Shown here: positions 12,324 to 13,433 of the stretch, piece after piece
Layout: every line of letters starts with the position of its first letter
How positions within the stretch are numbered: the stretch's first letter is position 1
Made by a program: the position numbers and the translations under genes
DNA from: Bacteroidota bacterium
Lineage (GTDB): Bacteria; Bacteroidota; Bacteroidia; Chitinophagales; Chitinophagaceae
Assembly: GCA_023423015.1 (NCBI GenBank)
Contig: JAFAGE010000425.1
Coordinates: 1-13,433 of the forward strand
Length of the DNA stretch: 13,433 nt
Direction: 5' to 3'
The notes under the pieces: generated by a model
The model's input: only the letters and a program-made list of their open reading frames with translations
The model's database searches: none
Told to the model about the DNA's origin: nothing

Positions 12324-13400
12324 ATGATTGAGGAGAAGGAACCCGAAGGGCCGGGATACCTGAAAGGTCGCGGTGCACAGATAAATACTCCAAATAAATT
12401 TCTTAAGACGCAACGAGTAAGAGAGCACGTTGAAAGTATTGATGATTGGTCGGACCCGAATTCGGCCACTCAATATTTTGAAGAACATGCAAAAGGATTG
12501 GTGAACAAAGTTGAAAGTCCCGACGTTGGCATGTTCTACAGCATGAATCCTTACCAGGGTTGTGAACATGGATGTATTTACTGCTATGCAAGAAACTCTT
12601 TTGAATATTTTGGTTACAGTGCAGGTCTCGATTTTGAACGCAGGATTATCGTCAAGAAAAACGCTCCTGAGCTGCTTCGTAAATTTTTGATGAATCCCAA
12701 ATGGGAATGTGTACCGATAGGACTTAGCGGCAACACAGATTGTTATCAACCTGCAGAGCAGAAGTTTGGCATCACGAGGAAACTGCTCGAAGTGTGCCTA
12801 GAGTTCAACCAGCCCGTAGGCATGATCACCAAGAATGCTGGTATGTTGAGAGATATTGACCTGCTGAAAAAGATGGCAGCAAAAAATCTGGTGTCGATTC
12901 TTGTTTCTGTCACTTCTCTCAATGAAGACCTCAGGCGTGTCATGGAGCCGCGAACAACAACCGGTAAACAACGAATTCGTTTGATCAGGGATATGAGCCA
13001 GGCCGGTGTGAAGATGGTTGTTATGCTCGGGCCAATGATTCCCGGCCTCAACGATCACGAGATGCACGACATCATGAAAATGGCCAGCGAAGCAGGAGCT
13101 ACTTTTTCAGCATACACCTTTATACGCCTGAATGGTTCCGTGAAATTATTATTTCACGATTGGCTTTATAAAAACTTTCCTGATCGGGCAGATAAGGTTT
13201 GGCACATGATCGAACACAGCCACGGAGGTAAAGTGAACGACAGCAGATGGGGAACACGAATGCGCGGCGAAGGCAACATAGCCGAAATCATTGCCCAGCA
13301 ATACCGCAAATACACTACAAAATTCAACCTTGGGCATGAACGCCTGGATCTCGACTGTTCAAAATTTATGAGGCCCGGGCAGCAGGCGACGCTGTGGTGA
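12324..13400 (+). CDS. PA0069-family radical SAM protein (SPL-like)
   Basis: The 358-residue protein has the radical SAM cluster motif CEHGCIYCYAR (Cys80, Cys84, Cys87), preceded by MNPYQGC as in the spore photoproduct lyase-like and PA0069 groups. The N-terminal KGRGAQINTPNKF matches the PA0069 family signature. Further conserved segments are GLSGNTDCYQPAE, ITKN, SVTSLNEDLRRVMEPR and MLGPMIPGLND, which line the partial TIM barrel that binds the 4Fe-4S cluster and S-adenosylmethionine. Length is normal and the protein ends cleanly with TLW. The biological reaction of this family is not established; relatives act on DNA photoproducts, but the family is much wider than spore formers. It lies 12 nt after the 2H-fold gene. 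A purine repeat array starts over its stop codon. Confidence 0.9.
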   Translation: MIEEKEPEGPGYLKGRGAQINTPNKFLKTQRVREHVESIDDWSDPNSATQYFEEHAKGLVNKVESPDVGMFYSMNPYQGCEHGCIYCYARNSFEYFGYSAGLDFERRIIVKKNAPELLRKFLMNPKWECVPIGLSGNTDCYQPAEQKFGITRKLLEVCLEFNQPVGMITKNAGMLRDIDLLKKMAAKNLVSILVSVTSLNEDLRRVMEPRTTTGKQRIRLIRDMSQAGVKMVVMLGPMIPGLNDHEMHDIMKMASEAGATFSAYTFIRLNGSVKLLFHDWLYKNFPDRADKVWHMIEHSHGGKVNDSRWGTRMRGEGNIAEIIAQQYRKYTTKFNLGHERLDLDCSKFMRPGQQATLW

Positions 13401-13433
13401 GAGGTGAAAGGGGCGAGGGCGGAGGATGAAGAG
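13396..13433 (+). repeat. Heptamer array, purine-rich, running off the window
   Basis: Five in-phase 7-mers (GGTGAGA, GGTGAAA, GGGGCGA, GGGCGGA, GGATGAA) follow the pattern GGNNRRA, starting in the last two codons of the radical SAM gene and continuing to the window edge. The 11-mer GAGGGCGGAGG (13415-13425) is an exact inverted copy of 11600-11610. The array extends beyond the sequence available. Confidence 0.55.

Overview
The window looks like chromosomal DNA from a Bacteroidota bacterium, plausibly a member of the Chitinophagales; no taxonomic search was possible. The evidence is moderate GC by eye, almost no Shine-Dalgarno sequences before genes, promoter elements of the TTTG/TAnnTTTG type, a Wzc with a tyrosine-glycine tail and an SLBB-domain export lipoprotein with a C-terminal membrane helix.

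Positions 1-9965 (minus strand, read right to left) form one tightly packed operon for a secreted or surface polysaccharide containing a nonulosonic (sialic- or legionaminic-type) acid. The order of transcription is wza-like export lipoprotein, wzc-like chain-length regulator/tyrosine kinase, neuD-like acetyltransferase, neuB-like synthase, a CBS-domain sugar-1-phosphate nucleotidyltransferase (PtmE-like), neuA-like CMP-transferase, neuC-like hydrolysing 2-epimerase, a nucleotide-sugar 6-dehydrogenase, and an NAD-dependent epimerase/dehydratase cut by the window edge. Most junctions overlap by 1-14 nt. NeuC, NeuB and NeuA give the backbone of a CMP-nonulosonate pathway. The PtmE-like enzyme and the PglD/LegH-like acetyltransferase tilt the prediction toward a legionaminic-type acid. 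The last two genes would supply a uronic acid or a product derived from it. No glycosyltransferase, flippase or polymerase is in the window, so the locus must continue to the left of position 1.

Positions 9966-10243 are the divergent region between this operon and a plus-strand phosphoesterase gene. On the minus strand it holds a -7 promoter element, a possible 18-codon near-leaderless ORF, and a convincing intrinsic terminator whose 5' arm contains the stop codon of that ORF. About 150 nt of further leader then precedes wza. This resembles a transcription-attenuation leader and is the most interesting part of the window.

Positions 10244-11353 (plus strand) encode a calcineurin-like metallophosphoesterase. 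Positions 11354-11699 are non-coding and rich in repeats: a REP-like palindrome, 11-bp tandem units with inverted copies, and a 7-bp-phased purine/pyrimidine array, followed by a good Bacteroidota-type promoter. Positions 11700-13400 hold a two-gene plus-strand operon of a 2H-fold (2'-5' RNA ligase-like) protein with degenerate catalytic motifs and a PA0069-type radical SAM protein. A second 7-bp-phased purine array begins over the stop codon of the radical SAM gene and runs to the window edge.
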